A DNA stretch of 64,000 bases from Pseudeuparius sepicola (Eukaryota > Arthropoda > Insecta > Coleoptera > Anthribidae): the NCBI GenBank assembly GCA_963920635.1, contig OY987302.1, positions 43,279,500-43,343,499 on the forward strand, given 5' to 3'. The position numbers were made by a program, and so were the translations under genes. A model generated the notes under the pieces. That model made no database searches. It had not been told where the DNA came from and was given only the letters and a program-made list of their open reading frames with translations. Shown here in pieces: positions 45,118 to 57,394 of the stretch. Position 1 is the first letter of the stretch, and every line of letters begins with the position of its first letter.

Positions 45118-45921
45118 CAGGATGATTTTTTTAGGTCTACCACCGCGGCCTACAAAAAAAAAACGTAAGAAACAAAAATGTGGCAATTTTGGACAGCTAA
45201 GTGGTGCTGCAAAAGAAATCGGCGTCCATGGCTAACTTGTCGCGTATTATTAAAAAAACCTCAAATTGAGAAAAACTATTAATGGCCCTGGAATGTTTAT
45301 TTTAAGAGACAGAGGAAAACTTTTATATTGAAAATTGATGGCACTGAGAAGCTTTATCCACCCATGTGCTCAGATAGTTTCAGAAAATTACACAGGGTCT
45401 TCGGCTCTCTTGAGACCATGAAAATTTTTGTCGATTTTAGGTTTTTTTAGTACACCGCGAAAAGTTGGGTATGGAGGCCCATTCCTTTTTTAATGTCGCC
45501 TCGCTGACCAAAATTTCCATATTTTGTTTTCTTACATATTTTCTGTGCGGCCCAAAGTAAGCGAGAAAATCGTTTAATAAGAAATAAACAAAAAAAATTC
45601 ATAGCCTCAAGAGAGCCAAAGACCCTGTGTAATTTTCTGAAACTATCTGAGTACCCAGTTGCATAAAGCTTCTTAGTGCCATCAATTTTGAATGCAAATG
45701 TTTTTCTCTGTCTCTTAAAATAAACATTCTACGGCCATTAATAGTTTTGCTCAATTTGAGGTTTTGTTAATATTGCGCGACAAGTTGGCCCTGGATGCCG
45801 ATTTCTTTTGCAGCACCACTTAGCTGTGCAAAATTGCCACATTTTTGTTTCTTACGTTTTTTTTGTAGGCCGCAAAATGAGCGAGAAAATCGCGGTGGTA
45901 GACCTAAAAAAAATCATCCTG
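45118..45921. mobile_element. 804 bp palindromic TA-flanked element (CAGGATGATTTTTTTAGG ends)
   Basis: Ends inverse of each other over at least 30 bases (through GTCTACCACCGCG), TA outside. Arms pair through AAGAAACAAAAATGTGGCAA, GCTAAGTGGTGCTGCAAAAG and the CTTTGGCTCTCTTGAGGC-like block near the centre. No transposase. Confidence 0.88.
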
Positions 45922-45960
45922 TATACAGTGTATCCACGGATTGAGTTCACATAAGGTGTA

Positions 45961-46580
45961 CAGGGTGTCCACGAAATATTTGACCCCCCCCCCACTAACT
46001 TTTTTATTTTTTGAGCTAGAAACACGAATAAAAAAGCATTTTGTAGAGAATTTTATTAATTTTTTTGCGGTTTTATTTCATTTTATATAAGGTGTTTAGA
46101 AAGAGAGTGGCAAACTAAACTTATGTTTTTTTTTAAATGGAACACTCTATATTTGTTTGCATTTTTGAAATCTGCTCATCAAGGCAATTGAAATGATATT
46201 AAACTTTGTGGCATTATCTTTTTCCGTTTTTGAAAAATTCCGTTTTCAACTTTTATACTAAATTTTATTGAACTCGAATTTGTGGATCTCGTGATAAAGA
46301 TAGATGATCGATGTAATAACAAAAAATATTTGTTTCAAACAAGAGAGTAATATAGTGAAACTCCAAAATGGTTAGGAGCCTTTTCAAATTTTACTGATTA
46401 TATTCTCAAAAAGAAAATTTGAAAACGGAATTTATCAAAAACGGAAAAACATAATGCCACAAAGTTTAACATCATTGTAATTGTCTTGATGAGCAGATTT
46501 AAAAAAATGCGAAAATAAATAGGGTGTTCCATTTAAAAAAAACATAAGTTTAATTAGTCAAATATTTCGTGGACACCCTG
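45961..46580. mobile_element. 620 bp palindromic TA-flanked element (CAGGGTGTCCACGAAATATT ends)
   Basis: Exact 24-base inverted ends with TA outside. Arms pair through GAACACTCTATA/TAGGGTGTTCC, TCTGCTCATCAAG and the ATGCCACAAAGTTTAA block. A nine-C run is at about 45986-45994. Confidence 0.88.
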
Positions 46581-47174
46581 TACATAACAACAAATTTTCG
46601 AGTTGAAATTTGAGCGAGCTTCTGGGGATCAGCCCTTCTTGGTTTGAAAATAATTTGTGACATACTTTTACTTTCGAAAACGTATGCCTTGGAAATTATG
46701 AAGAAAGGTTTTAGCTGATATTTGAAAAGTGCTCTACACCCAACACCCAACAAACATAAGCGTAGGCAAGTTTTGTTTCTCGGTCTAGCTTGTGCTCTGT
46801 TATTTGAACAAACCACAATTTAAAATTTAAACAACCAATGAATCGGAATTATCTGTTCAATAAATTATCGTTTTTTACGGGTGGTAGATATAGGTATAGG
46901 TACCTACACTATTTTGAATTACCCTATAAAGAATTAAGAGAAATATAATATCTATTATTTTTTAAGGATGTAAGGCGTGTTCAGTTTTAGGTAATAGGCG
47001 GTATTTACACTATGCTGAGTAGGTAAGAGAAGTTAGGTGTGTACAACATAATTTTAAATTTCCAATAACATATTATAAAGTTGTGATTCATTTTGGTTTC
47101 CGTAGGTAGTTTTTGTAAGGCGTGTTAATGCTGCTGATTTTAGCGATCCTCGATAATAATGATAGAACTTTATA
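46581..47174. other. AT-rich spacer, no gene seen
   Basis: Nothing recognised. TGCTGCTGATTTTAGCGATC at 47129 is the first copy of a direct repeat belonging with the next element. Confidence 0.4.
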
Positions 47175-47521
47175 CAGGTTAGTGGGTCTATGGATCGAGT
47201 GATGGATTCAAAGATTATTTTGCAATTTCCAATTTTTCCAAAAATATTATTACTGCTGCTGATTTTAGCGATCCTCGAATAGTGATAGAACTTTACAGGT
47301 TAGTGGCTCTATGGATCGAGTGATGGATTCATTCGTAAAATTTTAAAATTTTTTGGGTACCTAATTTTTGACCACCAGGCATAATATAAGTGCATACCAT
47401 GGATTTCTTCGAGGGAGTCAGTGTGAGGAGCCCTGAGGAAGTAAATAAATTTTACGAAACGTGGGCGAAATTGGAAAATAATCTTTGAATCCATCACTCG
47501 ATCCATAGACCCACTAACCTG
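47175..47521. mobile_element. 347 bp TA-flanked element with a duplicated left end
   Basis: Left end CAGGTTAGTGGGTCTATGGA at 47175 and inverse at the right end (to 47521), TA outside both. A second left end with its upstream flank (TGCTGCTGATTTTAGCGATC...) recurs at 47254-47335, so the left side is present twice. Confidence 0.75.
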
Positions 47522-47524
47522 TAA

Positions 47525-47770
47525 AGTTCTATTAATGTTAATGTTGCACCTTACAAATGACATACTTATAGAGGTGCTGCTTGACAACTAGTTTTACATA
47601 GGGTTTTTAAAACTTCTAAAAGTCTTAAGTCAAGTCCTACCGCGACGTGAAGTTTGGGACGAAAAATCGTGAAATATTTAGCATAGTCAAGACTCGGCTA
47701 TTAGTGATTTTTTAGACAAAAACCGATAATGAATTATTTTTCAGTACGGTCTCAAACCCAAGTGTATAAT
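47525..47770 (+). repeat. Uninterrupted copy of the 37740-38400 repeat
   Basis: Continuous match to the two outer parts of 37740-38400, giving the pre-insertion arrangement of that locus. Confidence 0.75.
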
Positions 47771-49222
47771 ATTTTTGAGATAGAATACAGGGTGTTCAAA
47801 TAAATTAAAATTTAATTTAAAAACGTCATGTGGGAGAATTTTTTAATATTTATAAAATTTCTGAATTTTTTAAACACTTATTACTTCGTAAGAACTATTT
47901 TATATTACTTTAGCTTTATTCTATATAGAATAGAATATATATGTACTAACGCTTTACAATTCTGTTACGTTTGATGCAAAGTGGATGTACTGTCAAGCAT
48001 TTAAGATGTACATTTATTTACATTAACTTTTCCAGTACGTATTACTGATGCCAAAATTACAATAAATTAAACCTGGATATTATAGGCTCGTGCTTGGCTA
48101 ACCTAAATACTTATCAGCATAATTTATCATTTATTGAAAATTAAGATAGTGTTTAATTTCTATGTGATTTTTTTTGTATATGTAGTTATTGGGTAGTTTT
48201 TACTTTGGTCATTGAATAAGGAATTCGTGTATACCTTAATCAGTGCTTTGGTTTTTAATAAGTATGTGGTATGTTACACTTGATGTTTATTTGCACATAT
48301 TTTTAATGTGTATAATAAGACGTTTTCTATACAGTGAAGTCAAAGGTACAGTTAATAAATTGTCTTGGGGCTTTACTGACAGTTTATGCTGGACCGACAC
48401 TTATTAAACACCTGTACATAGCGATCGCCACTATGACGAAAAAATAGACAGAGTGGTTTAATGCTAAAAGCACCGTTCTTTCATACCATTCCATATTTTC
48501 ATAGGCGTGTCTAAAAAGCAAGCAAGAGCATTTTGGTACACCTTTCGGTTTGAAATGAAGTCCATGGTTATAGTTGTAGTGTATAAGTAAATATATACAT
48601 TAGATTTTTCAGTTTCTTCTTTATATTTGGAGCTTTAAACAAAACTTTCTATTTTCATTCTTGCATGCTTTAAAAAATATTCTTTCAAAATAAAATATCT
48701 AGAATTCTCCCTTCTTCAACTGGTTGAAGAGATCATCCCGTAATTCCAAAGACAGCTGACCGAGTCCAAAATGGTGTCCGTGGGGCAATAAAGCTTGATT
48801 GATAAAAGACTTTCGTATAGTTTTGATATAAGTATTTTAGAGGGTGTCGTCATGAAAATTAATTATTGTAGTTTAAATTTATTTTCGTGTGTTTCTATTG
48901 TGTAAAAAGTGCTTATTATAAACAGTTGATACCGACAGTGTGATTATATCCTAAATTTACAAGCTGAAAACTCCGAAGCAGCGAAGAACTATTATAAATA
49001 TATCTATACCTAAAAACTAAATATGTTAAAAAAGCATACTCTACCTAAATTACTCAATGTTTACTTAAGTGCTGAAAATTTATCAAAAATATGGATATTG
49101 TTACCTATTTAGCGCTAACAATAAGCGGTTATAAGAAGCAACAAAAAGCCTTTAAAAAGTCGAATTACTGAGTGAAATATTAAGATATTTCAGTCAAACG
49201 CTTAAATGCCTTTAATATTTTA
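47771..49222. other. AT-rich spacer, no gene seen
   Basis: No ORF or repeat of note. The GC-balanced bit at 48710-48800 has no recognised product. Confidence 0.4.
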
Positions 49223-50012
49223 GACCGGGAGATAGTGACAGATTTTTGGACGTGATTTTACTCAGTATGACTTTCAAAGGGCATTATGTGGCACATATTC
49301 TCACAATAATAAGGTATGAATCAGAGAGTCATCCTGGGTTCTTCATGTGAAAAACTGAGTTTTCAATTATTCGAAAAATATGCGTTTTGATATGATTTTA
49401 TACAGGCTGCCATGTGTTTTATAATGAACTTCAACATTAAAAAATTCCTCGGAAAAAATAGGCATACCGTTAGGGTGGGTCCAAAGGGCTATTATTGCCA
49501 CGTGATCTTGTATTTTAATGATTAATTTTTCTTGAAATCGGCATTAAAATGTCCCAAAATCGTCATTAAAAGCACAGAAATCGTACAATAATGTAGCCCA
49601 TTATTGTACGATTTTTTTCAATAAGTAGGCCTTGGCGAGATGTAAACATCAAACGTCAGACGCGGAGAAATCGCCCGTCAAGTGACCAAATATTCAAAAC
49701 CCGGCCGATAAAGGCTCATTTAACTTTTCGTACACATTGCGAAATTGTTTCCTATAGAAGCGCAATCCTTCAGTATACATATTTTAGTAAATTTGAATAT
49801 CAATAGATTTGTTGTGTAGGCTGCACAGTGCACAAGAAGCAGCAGTTTGGTTTTTCTGTCGAAGGTGCCGTGTCTCATCATACTTGTCCTAGGTAGAGCG
49901 ATCGTCAAAGTCAAGCAACGCCGCGCGTAGTCGGTTCATGGACGGGTGATCCCTTAATATTATTTTCTTGCCTAATAAAACATTTTTTTTCCGATTTCAA
50001 AAAAAATATAAT

Positions 50013-50131
50013 ATGTACCTCGGCACTGAAGTTCTTTTTATGACTCATGTGGTTTATTTGCCTCGCCAGAGGCCTAAGCAACTAAACTCCACATGAGTCA
50101 TAAAAAGTTGAACTTCAGTGCCTTGGTACAT
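50013..50131. repeat. 119-base hairpin
   Basis: ATGTACC...GGCACTGAAGTT and TTTTTATGACTCATGTGG pair with their inverses at 50075-50131. Confidence 0.8.
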
Positions 50132-50141
50132 AAATAACTAT

Positions 50142-50392
50142 TTCCACGTTTCTGAACAGGCTGCCAATGAGAAGTATGCAAGTTCTTATTATGAAAATGC
50201 TGAAAAAAGGATGGCATACCTTTCGCGCATGACCAAGTACTGTTTAAATAGAATGTTATTTAATCATTTAAACGAGTTATTCGATGTAAAGTGTACTTGG
50301 ACATGCGCAAACGGTATGCCATCTTTTTTTCAGCATTTTCATAATAAGAACTTGCATACTTCTCATTAGCAGCCTGTTCAGAAACGTGGAAA
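50142..50392. repeat. 251-base hairpin with ~75-base near-perfect arms
   Basis: TTCCACGTTTCTGAACAGGC and the following GAGAAGTATGCAAG, ATTATGAAAATGCTGAAAAA pair with the right arm. An 83-codon ORF here (50118-50369) is a by-product of the repeat. Confidence 0.85.
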
Positions 50393-50696
50393 AATTAATT
50401 ATTAAAATACAAGATCACGTGGCAATAATAGCTTTTTGGACCCACCCTAACGGTATGCCTATTTTTTCCGAGGAATTTTTTATTTTGAAGTTTATTATAA
50501 AACACATGGCAGCCTGTATAAAATCATATCAAAACGCATATTTTTCGAATAATTGAAAACTCAGTTTTTCACATGAAGAACCCAGGATGACTCTCTGATT
50601 CATACCTTATTATTGTGAGAATATGTGCCACATAATGCCCTTTGAAAGGCATACTGAGTAAAATCACGTCCAAAAATCTGTCACTATCTCCCGGTC

Positions 50697-51440
50697 CATT
50701 TGGTTTTCACATTATCTGTTCCTGGAGCACTAAAAATCGAAGACAATATTATTTCATTGGAAAGGTAGCTTATATTAAAGATAATAGTTTATAGCCCTCT
50801 CCAACAAAATTTTGCAAGTAAAACCTTTAACTGTATGGATGGAATTATATATTTGAAAAGAGGATGGAAATTCTTAATGAAGACACCCAATTAGGGTGCA
50901 AGATGTTTCAATTTTGAAAGTTTTCCAATAAGCAGTGTACAAAACTCTCATTTAAAAAAAAATAAAATCTAGATACCTATAAAAATCGAACTATCTACAT
51001 GTAATAAAATGTTTTGAACATATAATATTGTATGTCTAATATAAGACAGTTCGCGTCTTCGTTTTTATGTTTTAAAGCTCAAGACACAAATTCTAAAGAA
51101 AACTCATGTTGATTTGACTTCCTATACTCCCTCAATTAACAGTACAAAAAAACATGGTTTATTAAACAATAATTCATCGAAATTTGAACATTACAAACAA
51201 ATGTAAATTTTGTCCTATGGCGGCTATTATCAGCTGATCGTGACAGTTCGTTGGACTACCCTATATGTATACTCTTCTATTAGGTATACCTATAACCTAT
51301 AATAATTTGCCATTTTTTCGTTCACTAGCGCCACTTCAGACCGCAAATGACAATGAAATTATGACGTCATGCTCGGGTGTTTAATATAGAGTTGGTCCAC
51401 GTTTATGTTATGTGATCGTTCGGAGAATAAAGAAATTATT
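50697..51440. other. AT-rich spacer, no gene seen
   Basis: Nothing recognised. Confidence 0.4.
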
Positions 51441-51448
51441 GTTATTAC

Positions 51449-52419
51449 TAAAGGGCGGAATATATGTATTTAATTTCAATCGAAATATGCGCATATATAT
51501 GCATCATTTTTATTTAAAATATGCAATGATATGCATTTATTTGGCCAAATATGCAATAATATGCATTTATTTTACATGTACCAATACCTTAAAAAACACC
51601 AAAACTGATTTTAGAGAAAAGGTTTATTTTAAGAAAAATGATAGGTAAACAAATACATAAAATACCTCGTAAAATATCTATATTAAAGAAGAATTATAGA
51701 AACATTTTAATTTGAAATTGTATAGTAGGAATTTATGATTAAATACCTTTCAAAGTTTTCCAATAAAAATCTTTGCCTTCTGTCGTTAAAAATATATTTA
51801 TACATATATAGAAAAGCTTCTCTCAACATCTGCCGATGTAATAGGACAATATTTTAATTTGGGTAGTAGGGTATAAGGCCAAGGTGCAACTTCGTTGGAT
51901 GATTTACCATCAAAAATACTCTTTACTGCCATTAAAGATTTGAACCCTTCATTATTTTCTACAGTAGCACCTAATGACGTAATCAGAATGTAAAGTTGGG
52001 GGAGGGGCTAATTATTTCAAAAAATTCTTCGGTAATATTTACGGCATCTAATTTTTTTCTCACTGGGAACCTTTCTACATTTGGCGGAAAATGTATGAAC
52101 AAAATCAATCAATCAAACCTAAATTTCTACTTTCTAGTGAAATTACCTGGTATAAAACTAAAATTGACTCTAATAAAAACAAGTTGGTTAGCTACATCAG
52201 CACTTTTCAGGATTTCTTGACTTTGCACTTCCCACTGCCAGTTGTCTCTGCGGGCTCTTATAATCTTAGTTATATCTTATATCAATAAATAAGTATAGAA
52301 AAAACATGCAAATATGCACAAAAATATAGTTTTTTCCAGAAATATGCAATGTTTTGCGAAATTGAATAAAATATGCAAAAAATTCATATATATGCAATTT
52401 GCATATATTCCGCTCTTTA
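51449..52419 (-). mobile_element. hAT transposon, deleted, with 8-bp target duplication
   Basis: GTTATTAC at 51441-51448 and 52420-52427. Terminal repeats TAAAGGGCGGAATATATG and TAAAGAGCGGAATATATG. Subterminal regions are packed with ATGCA(A)TATGCAT-type words at both ends. Encodes a C-terminal hAT transposase remnant on the minus strand. Confidence 0.9.
51700..52290 (-). pseudogene. hAT transposase C-terminal remnant
   Basis: On the minus strand 52170-52030 gives NVERFPVRKKLDAVNIT-like sequence, and 51852-51810 gives YCPITSADVERSFSIY, the hallmark of the hAT dimerisation domain. It is followed after a frameshift by NDRRQRFLLENFERYLIIN. The catalytic residues and BED finger are absent; several stops intervene. 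Confidence 0.85.
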
Positions 52420-52439
52420 GTTATTACTACTAGTGGGTA

Positions 52440-52830
52440 CTTTCGAACCCATTTTGTATTGTAGGGACAAACGCGTCACCACTTCTTGTGTCTTCTAGCG
52501 ACTCCCCGCAGGCGCGTCCCGGGAGGGGGGCCGCCGCCGGCGTCCTCCTTCTTGGGCGCCGCGCCGTTGCCGCCGCCGCCGCCGGTCCGTATGTAGGTCG
52601 CGCCTCCTCCGATCGCGCAGTTGCACCCGCGCGGCGCTACCATCGTCTTCGGCGGCCGCGGCGAACCGCCCTCACCAACGGCAGTGTGCGCGGCGGTGCA
52701 GCGTGACCGTGACAGCCGAAGGCCGGCCGCTGGCCCCACGTCCGACGACACCCCGGCATCGGCGAATATATCTGACTTGCAAATGCACCACCACCGCTGG
52801 ACGAACTGAGGTGAGGGGCACGTGCAGGGC
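52440..52830. other. GC-rich island of unknown nature
   Basis: About 390 bases with very high GC and many CpG, unlike anything else in the window. One minus-strand frame is open through the island (up to 168 codons, 52982-52476, ending GVARRHKKW), and a plus-strand frame is also open for 72 codons. On the minus strand CCCCTCACCTCAG (ending about 52811) looks like a splice acceptor and TTG|GTGAGG (about 52678) like a donor. It could be a host exon, a CpG island or promoter, or a foreign fragment. No family recognised. Confidence 0.35.
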
Positions 52831-53329
52831 AGAGGGGTGAGCGCGGTGGTCAAGGTTTGCCGTATAAACAAAGAGTTGGGCGAGGACTCAAAATACTGGG
52901 GGTGCCAAGGAGTTTTATTATTTCGTAATTTTGTTTGTAATTTGGTCATAAGCCCTAAAGAAAAATCCCTTCGGGTTGACATGTGGCACGTTCGCCCTAA
53001 ACGCTTTTAAAAATACAGTTTAGCAATTATTGTGATTTTTAAGTTTATTTACAAAAAAACTAGGAAAAAATATAATATAAAACCAAAGAAACGTTCTTTT
53101 TTAAATTAGCACTAAAGAGTCTCAAAGTCGCCTTTAAAAGCTCAGAAATCGGCACTTACTTAAGTAAATCATTAGTGATTGTACGATTTGTTCTATGCGT
53201 TGGCTCTGGCGAAATTACCAAACGTCAGACAGCGCCGCCGGGAGGATATTGAAAACCCGGCCATAATAAAGAATTATTAAAAACAACGTAATTTTCTAGT
53301 GCATCGTCTTTTGGTAATTCTGTTATGTC
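52831..53329. other. Spacer with a short dispersed repeat
   Basis: The segment 53130-53285 (AAACGTCAGACxGCG... AAAACCCGGCC) resembles 49560-49710 inside the palindromic element at 49223-50696. No gene. Confidence 0.45.
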
Positions 53330-54396
53330 TGCTTTTTCTTGTTAACAACCCTAAAAATTTAATGCTGCGGGAATTGGAGGGAACAATTTTTTTATGGTTC
53401 ATCTTTTGCCAAGTATTTGTTTAGCATTTTTTTTATTTAAAATCTGACACAACCGTACAAGTTGAGCAAAATAGGAATTTTAAAAGCATCTGGCGAGTCA
53501 AGTTTGCCATGGAATTACTTAAAAACACTTGAACGACCAACAGGACCATTCACAGTCTTGATATGTGCAAAGATCCAACTGTGCCAACTCAAAAGGATGA
53601 ATTTTTGCAACTTTATACGGGTCATAAATCAAGTATATATCAAAACCGACCCAGGCACTATAAACGAACTAGGTAGGTCTAAAAAATACAGAACCCTGCC
53701 AGTCAGTAAGTCCATAATACGAGTTAAGGTGGCTGGTGTGCGACAACAGGAAACGCACAGAAAACGTATCATTTTTTAGGCAATGACTTTGTTGAGAAAG
53801 GTCCAATAATTTAAATTGTTTTTATTTGTTGGTTGGCATTTTGTAAAAAAAAAATACTCTTGTGTTTATTAATATTTTTTCAATAATCTCAGAGCACTCT
53901 TGACCCGTATAAAGTTTCATAAAAATTCAACATTTTGAGATGGCCCAGAGAAAAATTCCCTGTACATTTTTGTATTGAATCTTTGCACACCAACACTTTG
54001 AGTGGCCCTGTTGACCATTCAACTGTTTTGAGGAGATACCATGGAACATTTTACTCGTCAGATGGCATTAAAATTAATATTTTGCTCAATTTTGACGCCC
54101 TGCAGAATGAAACTCCCTGAATATTTTTTGTTCAAACTTGGTATGTAAGAGTTTTGGAGTGTCCTGATTAACGTTGTGGTGTCAAATTTTAAATTAAAAA
54201 AATTCCTAATATGGTTACTCTAAAAAAGCACCACTTTAAAAATCGAGGAAGGCCCAGGCTTTCCTGGCAATGCCAAAGCAATACTTCACAAACCTTTCGG
54301 CTTTCAGGGACATTTCTATAAAAAAATTGCCCCGTTCAAATCCCCCAGCCTATTTAGATTTTTAGGAGTGTTAACACGAAAAACCACTCACAGTGT
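53330..54396. mobile_element. Palindromic element, family A copy 2 (diverged)
   Basis: Matches 7386-8627 along most of its length (AAAATAGGAATTTTAAAAGC, TTGTTGGTTGGCATTTTG, ATTGCCCCGTTCAAATCCCC) and ends CACGAAAAACCACTCACAGTG. The left end is shortened and diverged. Confidence 0.8.
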
Positions 54397-54399
54397 TTA

Positions 54400-54870
54400 C
54401 AGGGTGATTCAGTTCCGGTGCTCAACATGGGGATCTCGGAAACCGTAACAAATACGAAGTCGGTCAAATGGAGGCAAACTTGCGCCTTTGGGCGCCTAAC
54501 AATATGCCGTTGAGAAAGTTAAAATATTTTCATGGGTTGCTGAGATATTTAAGAAACCGAATTTTTGAAAATTAGATTTTGTTTTTCTGTCGCCATTTGC
54601 GATAATATTGAAAAATAAATTATACTTTTTCATTGAAACTTTTTCTGGACTACGTCATAGTATATTTAGATTTTCGGGGCGACGTTTCGTTCTTGAGATA
54701 GAGGGATCACCTTCATTTTTTTTAAATACGGACCTGGATTTTTTATTGCATATTTAGAAATGAATAGTTGTCCTGAGTACAACGATGTATGACACATACA
54801 TATTTTTTCTCGTTTTAGCTGCTAAAATGCACATTCACTAAGAAAAGAATTAATACGGTCCTGGACTATG
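54400..54870 (+). mobile_element. Half element starting CAGGGTGATTCAGTTCC
   Basis: TA|CAGGGTGATTCAG directly follows the previous element. No inverse partner was found, so only the left side is present; the right boundary is approximate. Confidence 0.4.
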
Positions 54871-57394
54871 CATTTTTCTCTCTTTTTTTCAAAGCTATTC
54901 CAATTATAACAGGTGATCATTATTTTAATACCTACCGGATTAATTATACTCCATGTTTGTCATATTTTGAAATTCTTTAATAAAAATAATAAAAGAGGTT
55001 TTTCAATCTTATCATGAATTGCATTCTGTTTTGATACCATTTTTAACTCATCCAGAATATTAGCACGATTCATCGCAAAAAATTTATAAGCCCTATTCCA
55101 GCACATTGAATTTTCCATTCCTTTAATGAATTTACCAAAAATACTGTTTCTCTGCTCATTGTAGCAATTTACAATATAATAATATTTTATACTAAGGTAA
55201 AATATAGTAAACAATATTTTTATACTGTACACCTTCTACAAAAACTATTATTTACATTTGTATTAATTTTATAACTAGTAAGGTAAGTGCGTTACCTCTA
55301 CCTCCGTGTTGGGGATAGTTTGAACCAATATTACCGTCAAACTAAAGTGTTAGGAGCTGTCAGAAATTTGACAGATATTCTCAAAAATGTCATATAAGTA
55401 TTATCCCTTTTTCCAAAACAAATATTTTTGGTATTAAATATATCATCTATATTACGAGATCTACCTATAAATTGAAGTTAATCAAATTTAGTAGGTATAC
55501 CTACAATTTGAAAATACGATATTTTAAAAGTAACCAAATACTTACTATACAGATTTTATTTAACTGTAGATATGAGAAAGAGTAGGTATCCCTATACCCT
55601 ATACCCTATACTTGCAGAATAAAGTAAGTGAGTTGTCCATAGACCGTGCAGCACTTAAATATAGAATGATCGAATTATTTCCTTTCGTACAAAATAAGAA
55701 AGTAAAAATCGGGAAATAGAGTTTAATTTAAAAGTAAACTGTTATAATCGTTTACCATGAAGTTCTATATAAGCGATAAAATTACTTCCAGCAACAATTT
55801 AGAAATCGCGAAGAATACCGTTTGCAGGTGGCAGTAGGTAACTACCCAGAAATCCTTGTTTTGAAATACAGACGTGTTTCGCTTTTTAGTCAATAGCCTG
55901 CGACTTAGAACCTTAGAATGAGTAAATACTAGTTCGTGTCGGCCTGAAATATCGTTTACATCACTACCTGCAGACATAATAATTGTCCCAAATTAGCTGA
56001 ATCTGTTCTACTCAGCATTAATTATAACGCATTAGGTTGAAACATCAAACATCAGAGAATATAATCAGCGAAAATTACTTAATGTAGGGAAACATTATGT
56101 TTCCAAAAAAATAATCTTATTTAGTTGCAGTTAATATTATGTCGACTTTTTTCTATTTGACTTGTCGTTATTTTCTGTCATTTACTACCAGGACGACCTT
56201 CACATAACTACACGAAAGCCCTCTAGAAAGTACAATAATCACGGTACACTGTCATAGAATCAAAAAGTATAGGTATGCTATTTGACAATGTACGTGTTTA
56301 TACACTGTTATTTTCCTTACAAAACTGAACAAAACTGACAAATGACAGTTACAGTTGCCGACAATTTACTTCCATGGCTAACTTTATAAGAATTGTACTA
56401 AATATGTCGAACCACGAAAGGTGATTTTTAGAAAAGTTTGTTTTCTCTCTAAAATGTTATAGTTCCATAAAGAAACTGCCTTTCTAAAAATGCAAAGAGC
56501 GTCATGTCTTAGCAACGAAGTTCCTTATACTAAGAAGAAAATTGAAAGTGGACAATGTATGACATGAAAATGCACTTAAAACTTTTATTAAAACATAATA
56601 TAAGCAAAAAGCAACTTTCCATACTTTCTATTCATCCTGTATACACAACTACGTAGATACTAGAAGAGTAGTTATAGCATATATATTTTTATTTTTTCAT
56701 TTTTTTACTGATAATTCTTCACACTACTAAGAGCTAATTAAGCAAGCTAATCAAACTGCCACGGAACTGATAGTGCATGAAGGATACCTCGCTTCACGAA
56801 TTTTTTTGTGAACCTTCGAAAGCCGCTGTTATTTCTGTTATTATTTGCACCAAATTAAAGTGAAAACAATGTAATTGTCATTGTCGTTACAGTCGACATA
56901 CTTATAAAAAATATGAAAGAAGAAGAAAATGAGGCCCAATTAAAATATTTCCTACCATTCCCATCCAAACATTTAAGGAAAACTGTTCTTAGAAATGATT
57001 TTCAATGATGATGATGATGAAAAGTACATAGATTAAAAATCTCCTAATGCTAGTCTTAATAGAAAACCCTTAAATAACAAGGCTTGCACACGATATTCGT
57101 ATGGGTAAAATTGCTAATATCTCAAAATTTGACAAAGCGTAACATGATTGATGTTACGAATGTTGGGCGAATTTCTTGATACCAAGTTACTTAACTTAAC
57201 ACTTGTAGGGCTAAAAATCTGGATAGCTATTCTTAGTATCTAACTTTTCCCGTATTTTCAAAATTAATAGTAGTTTTACTCCTGACGTTTTTTTTTTCCC
57301 AGAATATCAACTTTCAAATCGACATTTTTTTTATCATTCGGAACATGTTGATAGTGTCCCACCACATTTTTAAAAGAATGCGCGTCAGTACATA
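54871..57394. other. AT-rich intergenic region, no gene seen
   Basis: Short ORFs only. A (ATG)n run is at about 57007-57020. Confidence 0.4.

Larger units (their letters stand above)
49223..50696. mobile_element. 1.47 kb palindromic element (GACCGGGAGATAGTGACAG ends) with hairpins inside
   Basis: Outer arms of about 280 bases are inverse copies (GGACGTGATTTTACTC, AATAATAAGGTATGAATC, CACATGAAGAACCC, CCGTTAGGGTGGG blocks). TA precedes the left end; the right flank is CA, a diverged TA. The ends resemble those of 2196-3161. The centre holds two further hairpins (50013-50131, 50142-50392). Confidence 0.8.

Noticed and set aside
50118..50369. 83-codon ORF
   Set aside because: It spans the arms of the 251-base hairpin and is a product of the inverted repeat.
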